A stretch of DNA of 64,000 nucleotides, from NCBI RefSeq assembly GCF_000723885.1, contig NZ_CCDG010000037.1, forward strand, positions 28,822 through 92,821, given 5' to 3'. Source of the DNA: Paenibacillus camerounensis. Its GTDB lineage: Bacteria; Bacillota; Bacilli; Paenibacillales; Paenibacillaceae. Of this stretch, positions 41,776 to 50,252 are shown one piece after another. The translations under genes and the position numbers were made by a program. The notes below the pieces were generated by a model, which ran no database searches, had not been told where the DNA came from, and saw nothing but the letters and a program-made list of their open reading frames with translations. How positions within the stretch are numbered: the first letter of the stretch is position 1; every line of letters starts with the position of its first letter.

Positions 41776-41856
41776 CCTGGCAACCGTGGATGCATGGTTA
41801 CTGCATCTTTAGGCCCATTGCTTTGCGTCCTATCCTTTCAGATAGTTTGCCTTTAA
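41776..41856 (-). promoter_or_regulatory. Cyclic-di-GMP-I (GEMM-I) riboswitch
   Basis: On the minus strand the conserved elements occur in order: AAAGGCAAAC, stem CTATCT with GAAA tetraloop and GGATAG, GGACGCAAAGC, the tetraloop receptor GGGCCTAA, hairpin GATGCA/TGCATC, and the closing GGTTGCC that pairs with GGCAAAC. This is the GEMM-I aptamer, which binds c-di-GMP. About 70 bases separate it from the fapA start; a GAGC/GCTC hairpin there lacks a T-run, so translation control may be more likely than termination. Confidence 0.93.
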
Positions 41857-41883
41857 TAAATGGAACATTGATTCGGCCGATAA
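41857..41883 (+). promoter_or_regulatory. Sigma-D-like promoter pointing toward pucR
   Basis: TAAA 41857-41860, exactly 15 bases, then GCCGATAA 41876-41883, a near-perfect sigma-D promoter on the + strand. The only gene in that direction is pucR, 300 bases away, so the product could be a long leader or a small RNA. Confidence 0.55.
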
Positions 41884-41895
41884 CGAAGGTATTTA
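41870..41895 (-). promoter_or_regulatory. Sigma-D-like promoter of the riboswitch-fapA transcript
   Basis: On the minus strand TAAA (41895-41892), 14 bases, GCCGAATC (41877-41870). Transcription would start near 41862, just before the riboswitch aptamer, which supports the assignment. It overlaps the opposite promoter at 41857-41883. Confidence 0.6.
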
Positions 41896-42115
41896 TCCGA
41901 CGAAAATCGACAAAAAAGAGTTTGAAGATTTGAACATTCAAATATATAAACTAAAGCAACCTTAATTCTAGTACTAAAGTCACTTATTTACAATATGATT
42001 TTTTAAACTATTAAATTTTATTTCTTTATCTTGAAATCAAAAGAATAACGTTATTATACCTGACATATCCGAAAGGTATTTTCACTTTTCTCTTTCCAAT
42101 AGGGGTCATTTTATC

Positions 42116-42154
42116 TATAATGTTACATAAAGTAACATGAAGAACGCTGGTTAA
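42116..42154 (+). promoter_or_regulatory. pucR control region: TATAAT, palindrome and PucR-box-like site
   Basis: TATAAT at 42116-42121 with TTTCCA 17 bp upstream (42093-42098) is a likely promoter. ATGTTAC at 42120-42126 and GTAACAT at 42132-42138 form a 7-bp inverted repeat over the start region. GAACGCTGGTTAA at 42142-42154 matches the Bacillus PucR box WWWCNTTGGTTAA at 11 of 13 positions. Autoregulation by PucR is the simplest reading. A further palindrome AATAACGTTATT is at 42044-42055. Confidence 0.5.
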
Positions 42155-42182
42155 TAAATAAACTTAGTTAAGGAGGGGTGGC

Positions 42183-43757
42183 ATGCATCTTACCGTCGAA
42201 GAAGCGTTGTCCATTTATCCTTTATCCGAGGCCAAGCTTATCGCCGGAGCCAAGGGCAAGCACAGAATTGTGAAGTCGATCAACGTAATGGATGCACCGG
42301 ATATCTCGGACTGGATTAAAGAGGGGGAAATGCTGTTAACTACCGCGTATCTGATCAAGGACAGCCTTGAGGATGCTTCCGCACTGCTGCAGACTCTGAA
42401 CCGGCGGGGCTCATCGGCGCTGGGCATTAAGCTGGGCCGTTTCTGGGATACCGTGCCGCAGGAGCTGATTGCCGAGGCTGAGACGCTGAATTTCCCGCTG
42501 ATTGAGCTGCCGTTCCAGTTCACGTTCTCCGATCAGATGAACGGGCTGTTCCGCGCTGAATTATCGCGAAGCACCAGTGTGCTGCAGGGGATCCTGGAGA
42601 AGCAGCGCAAGCTGATGCGCTTTGCGCTCCGCTCCGGCCGCGGCCGCCCCCTCTTGGAGGCGGTATCTGAAGTGATCGGCTACAAGCTTGCGGTTGTAAG
42701 CAGCCGGGGGGATATTGTCTACAATAATTCTGAAATGAACAGCAGCCAGCTGCTGGAGGGCTGGCCGTGGCAGCACCGCAACCAGCGCTTCCGCGCCGGT
42801 GACAGAACGGGCCTGCGGCTGCCGCTGATGCAGGGAGAGAAGTGTACAGGGTTTCTTTTGTATTGTTCCATAGATCCGCTGCTGCTGCCTGTGGAGGAGA
42901 GCCTGTTCATCCAGGGAGCCGAGCTTATTTCGTATCATATTCATTCAGGATATGAGGATTATTTTGAACCGGCCGAGCACCGGGAATTCAGCAGCTTGCT
43001 GCGCCGCTGCCTGAGCGGCGGGCTCTCCAGCGCTGAACTGTCGCAGGCTGCGCTCAGGCTGGAGGTGAAGCTGCTGCATTCACCCTTTCAGCTGCTGCTG
43101 ACTGAAACGGCAGTTGCCGGGGAAGAACGGCAGGGGGAGCTGCTGCGGCTGAAGGAGGAGTATGCGGAACACCCTGTATTAGGGAAGCTGAACAGCATTC
43201 ATGTCATTATGGATGAGGGGCTGGTGTCATTGCTTCCGTCAACCGGACATAGCCCGGAGCAGCTCCGCGAGCTGATCCATGAATGCTTTCAGGGGCTGAA
43301 GCTTGATAACGGATATTCCCCGCGGGCTGCATTCAGCACGGTCAAGGTGAAGCCGGAAGGGCTGAAGGAAGCCTTTGCCGAGGTGAAGGAATGCATGTCG
43401 ATAGCCCGGCACTGGGGCGCATACGGAAATGTGGTGCATTACCGGCAGCTTGAGCTGAACCTTCTGCTTGGCCAGATTCCGCCGGAATTAATGAAGAAAT
43501 ATATTCACGGCAATCTGCGCGGACTGCTCAGCCGGGAGCCGGAATACGTCAAGGAGATGCTCCATACACTGGAGGTCTATCTTGACAATGACGGCCATGT
43601 CAATGAAACAGCCAAAAAGCTGTTCATTCACCGCAACACGGCTACCTACCGGATTGAGAAGCTCAGTGAGCTGCTGGATGTTGACTTCAAAAAAATTGAT
43701 GATCTGATGCGGCTTAAGCTCGTATTTGTTTTCCGGAAAATGCTGGAGCGTGAATAA
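42183..43757 (+). CDS. pucR: PucR-family purine catabolism regulator
   Basis: 524 residues, ATG 42183 after AAGGAGGGG. The N-terminal PucR domain begins LTVEEALSIYPLSEAKLIAGAKG and includes VMDAPDISDWIKEGEMLLTTAY. A central GGDEF-like/CdaR segment follows (about 300-420), and the C-terminal PucR-type HTH reads LEVYLDNDGHVNETAKKLFIHRNTATYRIEKL. Members respond to allantoin or related purine intermediates and activate catabolic genes. Its place at the head of the ureide locus supports the name. It slightly precedes the MobA-like gene in the same direction. Confidence 0.93.
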   Translation: MHLTVEEALSIYPLSEAKLIAGAKGKHRIVKSINVMDAPDISDWIKEGEMLLTTAYLIKDSLEDASALLQTLNRRGSSALGIKLGRFWDTVPQELIAEAETLNFPLIELPFQFTFSDQMNGLFRAELSRSTSVLQGILEKQRKLMRFALRSGRGRPLLEAVSEVIGYKLAVVSSRGDIVYNNSEMNSSQLLEGWPWQHRNQRFRAGDRTGLRLPLMQGEKCTGFLLYCSIDPLLLPVEESLFIQGAELISYHIHSGYEDYFEPAEHREFSSLLRRCLSGGLSSAELSQAALRLEVKLLHSPFQLLLTETAVAGEERQGELLRLKEEYAEHPVLGKLNSIHVIMDEGLVSLLPSTGHSPEQLRELIHECFQGLKLDNGYSPRAAFSTVKVKPEGLKEAFAEVKECMSIARHWGAYGNVVHYRQLELNLLLGQIPPELMKKYIHGNLRGLLSREPEYVKEMLHTLEVYLDNDGHVNETAKKLFIHRNTATYRIEKLSELLDVDFKKIDDLMRLKLVFVFRKMLERE

Positions 43758-43821
43758 TGCTGTTAGTGTCCAAAACTTAGATGGGCGGGCGCTGCGGCGC
43801 TGCCGGAAGGAGTGGAGTTCA

Positions 43822-44442
43822 TTGAAAATAGCAGGGATTTATCTGGCGGCAGGACCTGGAAGCCGGATGCGGGCTCCTAAAGTGCCGTTCAAGCTGTCTC
43901 CGGAAGTCAAGCTTGGAAGCATCGCCCTCAGTGAGCTTGAACGCTGTTCTCTTGATCCGCTGGTTGTAGTCGTCCGGGCAGATGATAATCTGGAATGGCT
44001 GCCGCCTGCTAATGAGCCGAGTACAAGGCGGACTGAAACATGCCTGACTGCCCATCTGGGCCTGTCCTTTTCTATGCGCTGCGGGCTGAACGCTATTTTG
44101 CCGATGCAGCCGGATGCAGTGGTGGTGGCGATTTCTGACCAGGCTTTTATTACAGCTTCGCTTGTAAGCCGTCTTAAGGACACCTATGTGCGGAACCCCG
44201 GACTGGATTATGTGGCCAGCACCAATGAAGGGATGAATATGCCGCCGGCTCTTTTTTCGCGGAGGATGTTCACGGTGCTGCAGGGGCTGGACGGGGATAA
44301 AGGAGCGGCTGAAATCATGCATTCCTCTGAGTATAAAGGGGTTGTGCTGGAGCCTGACCCTGCCCGTCTTTTTATGGATGCCGGAAGCCGGTTTGACTTT
44401 GGAGATATCCGTAAGGAATGGAGCCTTCGCGGTGAAAGCTGA
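43822..44442 (+). CDS. MobA/MocA-like nucleotidyltransferase (PucB-like)
   Basis: 206 residues from TTG 43822 (GGAGTGGAG upstream); the frame is open earlier, inside pucR, without a ribosome site. The opening KIAGIYLAAGPGSRMRAPKVPF is the NTP-transferase pattern LAAGxSxRMGxxK, but the glycine after RM is replaced. SDQAFITASLV matches the DQP/DxP metal-binding region of MocA enzymes, which make molybdopterin cytosine dinucleotide for xanthine dehydrogenase. PucB of Bacillus has that role. No xanthine dehydrogenase genes are in the window, so the client is elsewhere or lost. Confidence 0.8.
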   Translation: MKIAGIYLAAGPGSRMRAPKVPFKLSPEVKLGSIALSELERCSLDPLVVVVRADDNLEWLPPANEPSTRRTETCLTAHLGLSFSMRCGLNAILPMQPDAVVVAISDQAFITASLVSRLKDTYVRNPGLDYVASTNEGMNMPPALFSRRMFTVLQGLDGDKGAAEIMHSSEYKGVVLEPDPARLFMDAGSRFDFGDIRKEWSLRGES

Positions 44443-44575
44443 CATCTTTATAGGGCCTGCCAGATAAATGTAAGTTAATATCACATATTTTATATATAAT
44501 TCGCTGCGGTTTAGTGCATCAGGCACAAAAAGATCCGAACTTCTTATTGTATAGCACAAACGTATGTTATGTAAA

Positions 44576-44604
44576 TTTACGTAAACGCTCTGTCTCAGTA
44601 TAGT
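44576..44604 (+). promoter_or_regulatory. Promoter of the nucleoside transporter operon
   Basis: TTTACG 44576-44581, 17-bp spacer, TATAGT 44599-44604; start expected near 44611. GTAAATTTAC at 44571-44580 is a 10-bp palindrome over the -35. Confidence 0.6.
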
Positions 44605-44613
44605 AAAGATACA

Positions 44614-44633
44614 TTAATGGTTTGAACCATTAA
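44614..44633. promoter_or_regulatory. Perfect 9-bp inverted repeat at the transcription start (operator)
   Basis: TTAATGGTTTGAACCATTAA has 9-bp arms around TG and covers the bases just after the predicted start. That position fits a repressor operator, perhaps for PucR or a nucleoside-sensing GntR/LacI regulator; the regulator cannot be named from sequence. Confidence 0.6.
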
Positions 44634-44659
44634 GAGAGATATCCTGGAGGAGGAGAATT

Positions 44660-45835
44660 ATGAAAAAAAGGGGTCAGGGATTTACGGTGAGCCTAATGCT
44701 TACCTTTGCGCTTGCGGTAGTGCTGGCGGGCTGCGGAAGCAACAACAATGCTGCATCTACGAACACTGCTGCAACTGAGGCGCCGGCATCGGCGAATGCG
44801 GGGACAGCAACTGAGGCGGCAGCAACGACAGAGCCGGCAGCAGAGAAGCCGACGGTTGCTTTTGTCTACATTGGACCTCCGGGTGACGGCGGTTATACGT
44901 ATCAGCATGACCAGGGCCGTCTGTATATGGAAAAAGAGCTGGGCATTAAAGCAGACTTCGTAGAGAATGTACCGGAAAGTGCCGATGCGGAACGTATTAT
45001 TACTGAACTGGCACAAAACCACGACATTGTATTCACCACAAGCTTTGGATATATGGACTTCACCCTCAATGTAGCTAATAAATTCCCCAACGTGAAATTC
45101 CTCCATGCTTCCGGCTATAAGACAGCTGAGAATATGGGTACCTACTTCGGCAAGAACTATCAGGCAAGCTATCTGTCCGGTATCGCGGCAGGAAAAATGA
45201 CTACTAAGAATCACCTCGGATATGTAGGTGCTTTCCCGATCAGTGAAGTTATTTATAATCTGAATGCATTTACGCTGGGCGCGCAGAGCGTTAATCCGGA
45301 TATCAAGGTCGATGTTGTCTGGACGAACACCTGGTATGACCCGGCTACTGAACGCCAGGCGGCGATCAGCCTTCTCGATAAAGGCGCTGATGTCCTGCTG
45401 GCCTATCAGGATTCCCCGGCTACCCTCCAGGCAGCGGCTGAACGCGGTGCTTATGCCGGCGGTAATGACTCCGATATGAGCAAATATGCACCGGACAACT
45501 ATCTGACCAACCCTGTATGGAACTGGGGTCCATACTACGTGAAGGCTGTTCAGTCCGTAATGGACGGAACGTGGAAGAGCGAGCAGTATTCCGGCGATAT
45601 GGCTGACGGTATGGTTGAGCTTGCACCGTTCGGCAACAAGGTTCCAGATGATGTGAAGGCACTTGTAGAAGAGGCAAAGGCCAAAATCATCAGCGGCGAG
45701 CTGGAGGTATTCACCGGCCCGATCTCCGATAATCAGGGCAATGTTAAGGTCCAGGAGGGCCAGGCGCTTACCCTTGAGGAAATTCTCGGCATGAACTGGC
45801 TGACTCAGGGTGTAGAAGGTACAATCCCGCAATAA
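44660..45835 (+). CDS. BMP-family nucleoside-binding lipoprotein
   Basis: 391 residues, ATG 44660 after GGAGGAGG. The lipobox VLAGC ends the signal peptide (Cys near 25), followed by an Asn/Thr/Ala-rich linker to about residue 65. The Bmp domain begins KPTVAFVYIGPPGDGGYTYQ and includes NHDIVFTTSFGYMDF, FPNVKFLHASGYK and GADVLLAYQDSPATLQAA. Family members (PnrA, NupN) capture purine nucleosides or, in related sets, allantoin-like compounds. First gene of the transporter operon, here beside ureide catabolism genes. Confidence 0.94.
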   Translation: MKKRGQGFTVSLMLTFALAVVLAGCGSNNNAASTNTAATEAPASANAGTATEAAATTEPAAEKPTVAFVYIGPPGDGGYTYQHDQGRLYMEKELGIKADFVENVPESADAERIITELAQNHDIVFTTSFGYMDFTLNVANKFPNVKFLHASGYKTAENMGTYFGKNYQASYLSGIAAGKMTTKNHLGYVGAFPISEVIYNLNAFTLGAQSVNPDIKVDVVWTNTWYDPATERQAAISLLDKGADVLLAYQDSPATLQAAAERGAYAGGNDSDMSKYAPDNYLTNPVWNWGPYYVKAVQSVMDGTWKSEQYSGDMADGMVELAPFGNKVPDDVKALVEEAKAKIISGELEVFTGPISDNQGNVKVQEGQALTLEEILGMNWLTQGVEGTIPQ

Positions 45836-45870
45836 CGGCTTGGCCTTAATATCATACTTCATGTTCATAT

Positions 45871-45910
45871 GGGTGGGGCGGGTTCCAAGCTTGTGGAACC
45901 TTCCCCACCC
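45871..45910 (+). promoter_or_regulatory. Strong intercistronic hairpin after the lipoprotein gene
   Basis: GGGTGGGG plus GGGTTCCA pairs with TGGAACC plus CCCCACCC, with no T-run behind it. Such hairpins often protect the upstream mRNA and keep the binding protein in excess over the membrane parts of an ABC transporter. Confidence 0.7.
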
Positions 45911-45943
45911 GTACTACAACTATAAGGAAAGGAGCATCCCAAT

Positions 45944-47476
45944 ATGCAGGACCATTCGGTTGAAATGCGCGGGATTGTGAAGAGATTCGGTTCTGTAACG
46001 GCAAGCGATCAAGTCGATTTTTCGGCAAACGCGGGTGAGGTACACGCGCTGCTTGGTGAGAACGGAGCAGGTAAAAGCACAGTCATGAGCATGCTGTCAG
46101 GTGTATACCGGGCGGATGAAGGTGAAATTCTGATTCACGGCAAGCCGGCAAGAATCCGTTCCCCTAAGGATGCGGCGCTTCTGGGAGTCGGTATGGTGTT
46201 TCAGAACTTTAGACTTGTGCAGACGCTCACGGCAGCGGAAAATATCGTGCTTGGCGAAAAGTCGTCTTTCTGGCGGGGGAGCAAATGGATTAAGCAAAAG
46301 CATGAAGAAATAGACGCGCTGGGAGAGCAGTTCGGGCTGAAATTTCCGGTTGACCGTCCGATCTGGCAGCTGTCCGTCGGTGAGCAGCAGCGTGTGGAAA
46401 TTGTAAAGACGCTGTACAGGGGGGCGGATATCATTATTCTGGATGAGCCGACCTCCGTGCTTACTCCGGGGGAGGCTGAGCAGCTGTTTGAAACGCTTAG
46501 AGTCATGAAGCAGTCAGGCAAGACGGTCATCATGACCACACATAAGATGAAGGAAGTCCTGGCTTCCTCAGACCGGATCTCCGTTATGCGTAAAGGTAAG
46601 ATGATTGCCACACTGGCCACGGCACAGACAGATGAGCTGGAGCTGGCCCGCCTGATGGTAGGCAGAGAGGTGACGATTAGCCGCCAGGAGCGTGAAGCCA
46701 CTCAGGGTGAACCGCTGCTTGTGGTCAACCGCCTGGAGGTCTCGGCCGATCATGGCCGCAAAGCGCTTGACGGCCTGTCGCTCTCCGTGTGCGAGGGTGA
46801 AATTGTCGGAGTTGCGGGGGTTGCGGGCAACGGACAGAAGGAGCTGGCAGAGGTGCTTACGGGACTGAGAACCTGGAGGAGCGGGGAGATCATTTTTGAC
46901 GGCAGTCCGGTAAAAACAGCTTCTGTCCGCGGCGCCATTGATGCAGGGATATCCCATGTGCCTGAGAACCGTATGAAGAGCGGTCTGGCCGGCCGGCTCG
47001 GTTCGGTCGATAATCTGCTGTTCAAATCGTACCGGACGGAGGAGCATTCCAAGTTCGGTATTCTGAAGGCAGCGAAAAACCGGCTGTGGTCGCAGGAGCT
47101 GGTACAGCGTTTTGACGTGAAAACGCCGGAGCTTGATACTCCGGTACAGCAGCTGTCCGGCGGAAATCAGCAGAAGCTGCTGTTTGCCCGGGAGGTCAGC
47201 CATAAGCCTAAGCTGATGGTTGCGGTTCATCCGACACAGGGGCTTGATGTAGGAGCGACGGCAGGCGTGCATGATCTGCTGATGGAGCTGCGCGGCTCCG
47301 GCGGCGGCGTGCTGCTGATCTCTGAGGATCTGGATGAGCTGCTGCAGCTGTCAGACCGGATTCTGGTCATATTTGGCGGCGCAATCATCGGCGAAACCGA
47401 TCATGAGCATGCAGACAGGGAACAGATCGGTTTGATGATGGCCGGTATCCGGCATAAGGAGGGCAGTGCGGTATGA
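45944..47476 (+). CDS. Nucleoside ABC transporter ATP-binding protein (double ABC)
   Basis: 510 residues, ATG 45944 after AAAGGAG. Two fused ABC domains as in NupO/RbsA: the first has LLGENGAGKSTVMSMLSGVY, LSVGEQQRVEIVKTLYRG and IIILDEPTSVLTPGE; the second has a degenerate Walker A (GVAGNGQKELAEVLTG), LSGGNQQKLLFAREV and the replaced Walker B MVAVHPTQGLDVGA, also typical of this family where only one site hydrolyses ATP. The end overlaps the next permease by 4 bp. Confidence 0.95.
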   Translation: MQDHSVEMRGIVKRFGSVTASDQVDFSANAGEVHALLGENGAGKSTVMSMLSGVYRADEGEILIHGKPARIRSPKDAALLGVGMVFQNFRLVQTLTAAENIVLGEKSSFWRGSKWIKQKHEEIDALGEQFGLKFPVDRPIWQLSVGEQQRVEIVKTLYRGADIIILDEPTSVLTPGEAEQLFETLRVMKQSGKTVIMTTHKMKEVLASSDRISVMRKGKMIATLATAQTDELELARLMVGREVTISRQEREATQGEPLLVVNRLEVSADHGRKALDGLSLSVCEGEIVGVAGVAGNGQKELAEVLTGLRTWRSGEIIFDGSPVKTASVRGAIDAGISHVPENRMKSGLAGRLGSVDNLLFKSYRTEEHSKFGILKAAKNRLWSQELVQRFDVKTPELDTPVQQLSGGNQQKLLFAREVSHKPKLMVAVHPTQGLDVGATAGVHDLLMELRGSGGGVLLISEDLDELLQLSDRILVIFGGAIIGETDHEHADREQIGLMMAGIRHKEGSAV

Positions 47477-48594
47477 GTCCAAAAAATACAGGTGATGCAG
47501 GCACGGCGCTTCTAGAGCCGGCTGCGGCTAAGTCCCGCAAAAACTTCGGGCTGCGTTTTGAATATGATTCCAGCCGTACCCGCTCCCCGTGGTGGTCGCC
47601 GATTCTGTCTGTCGTGCTGGCGCTGCTGCTGTGCGCAGTCTTCATTGCCGCAAACGGGATGAACCCGGTAACGGTCTATGAGAAGATGTTCCGCGGTGCC
47701 TTCGGCACCTCCTACGGCTTCACAGAAACAATGGTAAAGGCCATTCCGCTGCTGCTGTGCGGCCTTGGCATCGCAGTGGCATACCGGATTTCTGTATGGA
47801 ATATCGGGGCGGAAGGGCAGCTGACGGTCGGGGCGATGGCAGCTACGGCGGTTACGATTTATTTTCCGGATTTGCCTTCCTTCTGGGCGATTACCCTGAT
47901 GCTGATCTTTGGTACAGCAGCTGGTGCGCTCTGGGGCTTAATGACAGCTGTTCCCCGCACGCATTTTGGGGTTAATGAGCTGATTACCTCCCTGATGCTG
48001 AACTATGTGGCGCTGCTGGCACTGGATTATGTGGTGTTCGGTCCCTGGAAAGATCCTGCGGGCTTCAATTTCCCGGGATCACCGATGTTTACGGCTGCGC
48101 AGTCGCTGCCCGTACTCGGGACGACAAGACTGCATATCGGTCTGTTATTCGGCCTGGTCGCCGTCTTTATCTACTTTCTGATGGTCAAATTTACCCGCTG
48201 GGGCTATGAGCTGCGGCTGATTGGGGCTAACCCGACGGCTGCGCGCTATGCGGGCATTCATATTAAAAAACATATCATCATTGTAATGCTGATTAGCGGC
48301 GGCCTGGCGGGAATTGCCGGGATGGCCGAGGTCTCCGGGGTGACGCACAAGCTGATGCAGGGCATCTCGCCCGGCTACGGCTACACTGCAATTATCGTCG
48401 CCTGGCTTGCCAAGCTGAATCCGCTGGGCCTGATCGTTACCTCCGTCCTGTTCGGCGGCCTGATTGTCGGCGGCTACAGCGTACAGACCATCGGATTGCC
48501 TTCGTCTATTTCAGAAATGCTGCAGGGCTCTATCCTGTTCTTCCTGATTGCCGGCGATATGATTCACCGTTTCCGCATACGCCGGAGCGCTTAG
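47473..48594 (+). CDS. Nucleoside ABC transporter permease, first subunit
   Basis: 373 residues; ATG 47473 overlaps the ATPase stop. After a polar N-terminus of about 55 residues come eight to ten membrane helices with the family motif ISVWNIGAEGQLTVGA and the loop LIGANPTAARYAGI. Paralogue of 140-1213. With the following permease it forms the channel for the BMP lipoprotein's ligand. Confidence 0.93.
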   Translation: MSPKNTGDAGTALLEPAAAKSRKNFGLRFEYDSSRTRSPWWSPILSVVLALLLCAVFIAANGMNPVTVYEKMFRGAFGTSYGFTETMVKAIPLLLCGLGIAVAYRISVWNIGAEGQLTVGAMAATAVTIYFPDLPSFWAITLMLIFGTAAGALWGLMTAVPRTHFGVNELITSLMLNYVALLALDYVVFGPWKDPAGFNFPGSPMFTAAQSLPVLGTTRLHIGLLFGLVAVFIYFLMVKFTRWGYELRLIGANPTAARYAGIHIKKHIIIVMLISGGLAGIAGMAEVSGVTHKLMQGISPGYGYTAIIVAWLAKLNPLGLIVTSVLFGGLIVGGYSVQTIGLPSSISEMLQGSILFFLIAGDMIHRFRIRRSA

Positions 48595-48623
48595 CCGCGC
48601 TCTAGAGAGAAGGGAGTTAGACT

Positions 48624-49553
48624 ATGGATTTCACTACACAGTTATTGATCGCGGCCATTTCCGCCGGGACTCCGCTGCTGCTGGCTACACTTGGCGGTAT
48701 TCTGACCGAGCGTGCAGGCATCATCCAGCTTGGTGCAGAGGGGCTGATGCTGATGGGGGCCGTGAGCACCTGTATCGTCTATATCAACAGCGGTAATCTG
48801 CTGCTGGCCTTGCTTGCAGCTATTGCTGTGACCGCCCTGCTTGGTCTGGTTCATTCGTTCCTCTGTGTGACACTGAGAGCCAACCAGACGATGTCAGGAC
48901 TGGCAATGACGCTGTTCGGGAGCGGACTGAGCGCTTATCTCGGTAAGTCGATCAGCGGCCTGCCGCTACCGGGAACTTCTCCCAAGCTTAACTTGAGCTG
49001 GCTGGAAGGGATTCCCGTGATCGGGGACATTTTCGGACGGCTGGATTATTTGACCTGGTTCAGTCTGCTGCTGGTGCTGGTGCTGCATCTGCTGATTCAC
49101 CATACCTCATGGGGGCTGCATCTGCGGGCTGTGGGGGATAATCCGGCAACAGCGGATGTTATGGGTATCCGGGTACAGCTGATCCGCTACAGCTATGTTA
49201 CTGCCGGTGCTGCACTGATCGGTCTGGCGGGGGCAGATATGGTGCTGGCCTATGCTCCTACCTGGAATGAAGGCCTTACAGCCGGCCGCGGCTGGATTGC
49301 CGTCGGACTTGTGATCTTTGCCAGATGGAATCCGCTGCGTGCCCTCTTCTGCGCATACTTCTTCGGGGCACTGGATTCACTCGGCTTCCGCATCCAACTG
49401 CTTGGCAGCGGTATCCCGTCCTATTTCCTTAAAATGATCCCGTATATTGTTACGATTCTGGTGCTGATGTATCTTGGCTACCGCAACCGCAACAAACCTT
49501 CAGGCACTCCGGAATCACTGGGTACGCCATACATCCGCGAGCAGCGGTTCTGA
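48624..49553 (+). CDS. Nucleoside ABC transporter permease, second subunit
   Basis: 309 residues, ATG 48624 after AAGGGAG, 29 bases behind the first permease. Motifs: AGIIQLGAEGLMLMGA and AVGDNPATADVMGI; the end is PESLGTPYIREQRF. Paralogue of 1214-2170. Last gene of the transporter operon: a strong terminator follows at 49597-49653. Confidence 0.93.
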   Translation: MDFTTQLLIAAISAGTPLLLATLGGILTERAGIIQLGAEGLMLMGAVSTCIVYINSGNLLLALLAAIAVTALLGLVHSFLCVTLRANQTMSGLAMTLFGSGLSAYLGKSISGLPLPGTSPKLNLSWLEGIPVIGDIFGRLDYLTWFSLLLVLVLHLLIHHTSWGLHLRAVGDNPATADVMGIRVQLIRYSYVTAGAALIGLAGADMVLAYAPTWNEGLTAGRGWIAVGLVIFARWNPLRALFCAYFFGALDSLGFRIQLLGSGIPSYFLKMIPYIVTILVLMYLGYRNRNKPSGTPESLGTPYIREQRF

Positions 49554-49596
49554 CAAAAGAGGGCTTTTGCCGGATTATCTGTTATAATCACTGAAA

Positions 49597-49653
49597 TCCA
49601 TTTATTGTAGTTCAAACTTCTGACCGGTTGAATACAGTAAATGGACTTTTTTT
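49597..49653 (+). terminator. Terminator between transporter and ureide operons
   Basis: TCCATTTATTGTAGTTCAA at 49597-49615 pairs with TTGAATACAGTAAATGGA (about 18 bp with one bulge), followed by CTTTTTTT. A TATAAT at 49583-49588 just before it has no good -35. Confidence 0.85.
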
Positions 49654-49718
49654 ACCCTTGAAGTTATATGAGAATTATCATTGCGCTGCTAATAAAACTA
49701 TGGAAAGCGGGCGGGAGC

Positions 49719-50252
49719 ATGAGTGCAGAAACAGATATCTTAACATTGGAGCAAATTAACGGCATGAGCCGGACGCAGTTTGTGGAGGCGCTCGGCGGAA
49801 TTTTTGAACATTCACCCTGGGTTGCTGAGGAGGCTTACGCCTATCTCCCGGTCCGTTCTGCGGAGGAGCTGCACCGTGTAATGCTGCAGACGGCACGCAG
49901 TGCGCCGCGCAGTCAGGTTGATGAGCTGCTCAGAGCCCATCCGGATCTGGCGACCAGGCTGCAGGTAACCCCGCTGTCGGCGGCGGAGCAGCAGGGTGCG
50001 GGTCTTGACCGGCTGACGGCAGAAGAATTCGAACGGCTTACCGGGCTGAATGCAGCCTACACAGAGAAGTTCGGTTTTCCGTTCATTTTGGCCGTAAGGG
50101 GCAAAAATAAGGATGATATTATAGAAGCCATCTCTGAGCGGGTGCATCATCCGCTGGAGCAGGAGCGGGAGCAGGCACTTGAGGAAATCGGCCGGATTAC
50201 CGGCTTCCGGCTGCATGATCTGCTGCCGGAAGCCGGGGGGGCGGCAGGATGA
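49719..50252 (+). CDS. uraD: OHCU decarboxylase (2-oxo-4-hydroxy-4-carboxy-5-ureidoimidazoline decarboxylase)
   Basis: 177 residues from ATG 49719 (GCGGGAG upstream); the frame is open 17 codons further but without a ribosome site. Decarboxylates OHCU to S-allantoin, the last step of the urate-to-allantoin path. Motifs: GIFEHSPWVAEEAY (catalytic His-Ser-Pro-Trp), LRAHPDLA, and GFPFILAVRGKNKDDII near the C-terminus. In Bacillus this domain is fused to urate oxidase (PucL); here it is a separate protein. Overlaps the next gene by 4 bp. Confidence 0.93.
   Translation: MSAETDILTLEQINGMSRTQFVEALGGIFEHSPWVAEEAYAYLPVRSAEELHRVMLQTARSAPRSQVDELLRAHPDLATRLQVTPLSAAEQQGAGLDRLTAEEFERLTGLNAAYTEKFGFPFILAVRGKNKDDIIEAISERVHHPLEQEREQALEEIGRITGFRLHDLLPEAGGAAG

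Noticed and set aside
44443..44659. Purine riboswitch before the nucleoside transporter operon
   Set aside because: The conserved core of the purine aptamer is not present; only DNA palindromes are seen.
49667..49683. Fur-box-like sequence TATGAGAATTATCATTG before uraD
   Set aside because: It lacks the full 19-base symmetry of a Fur box and the downstream genes have no iron link.
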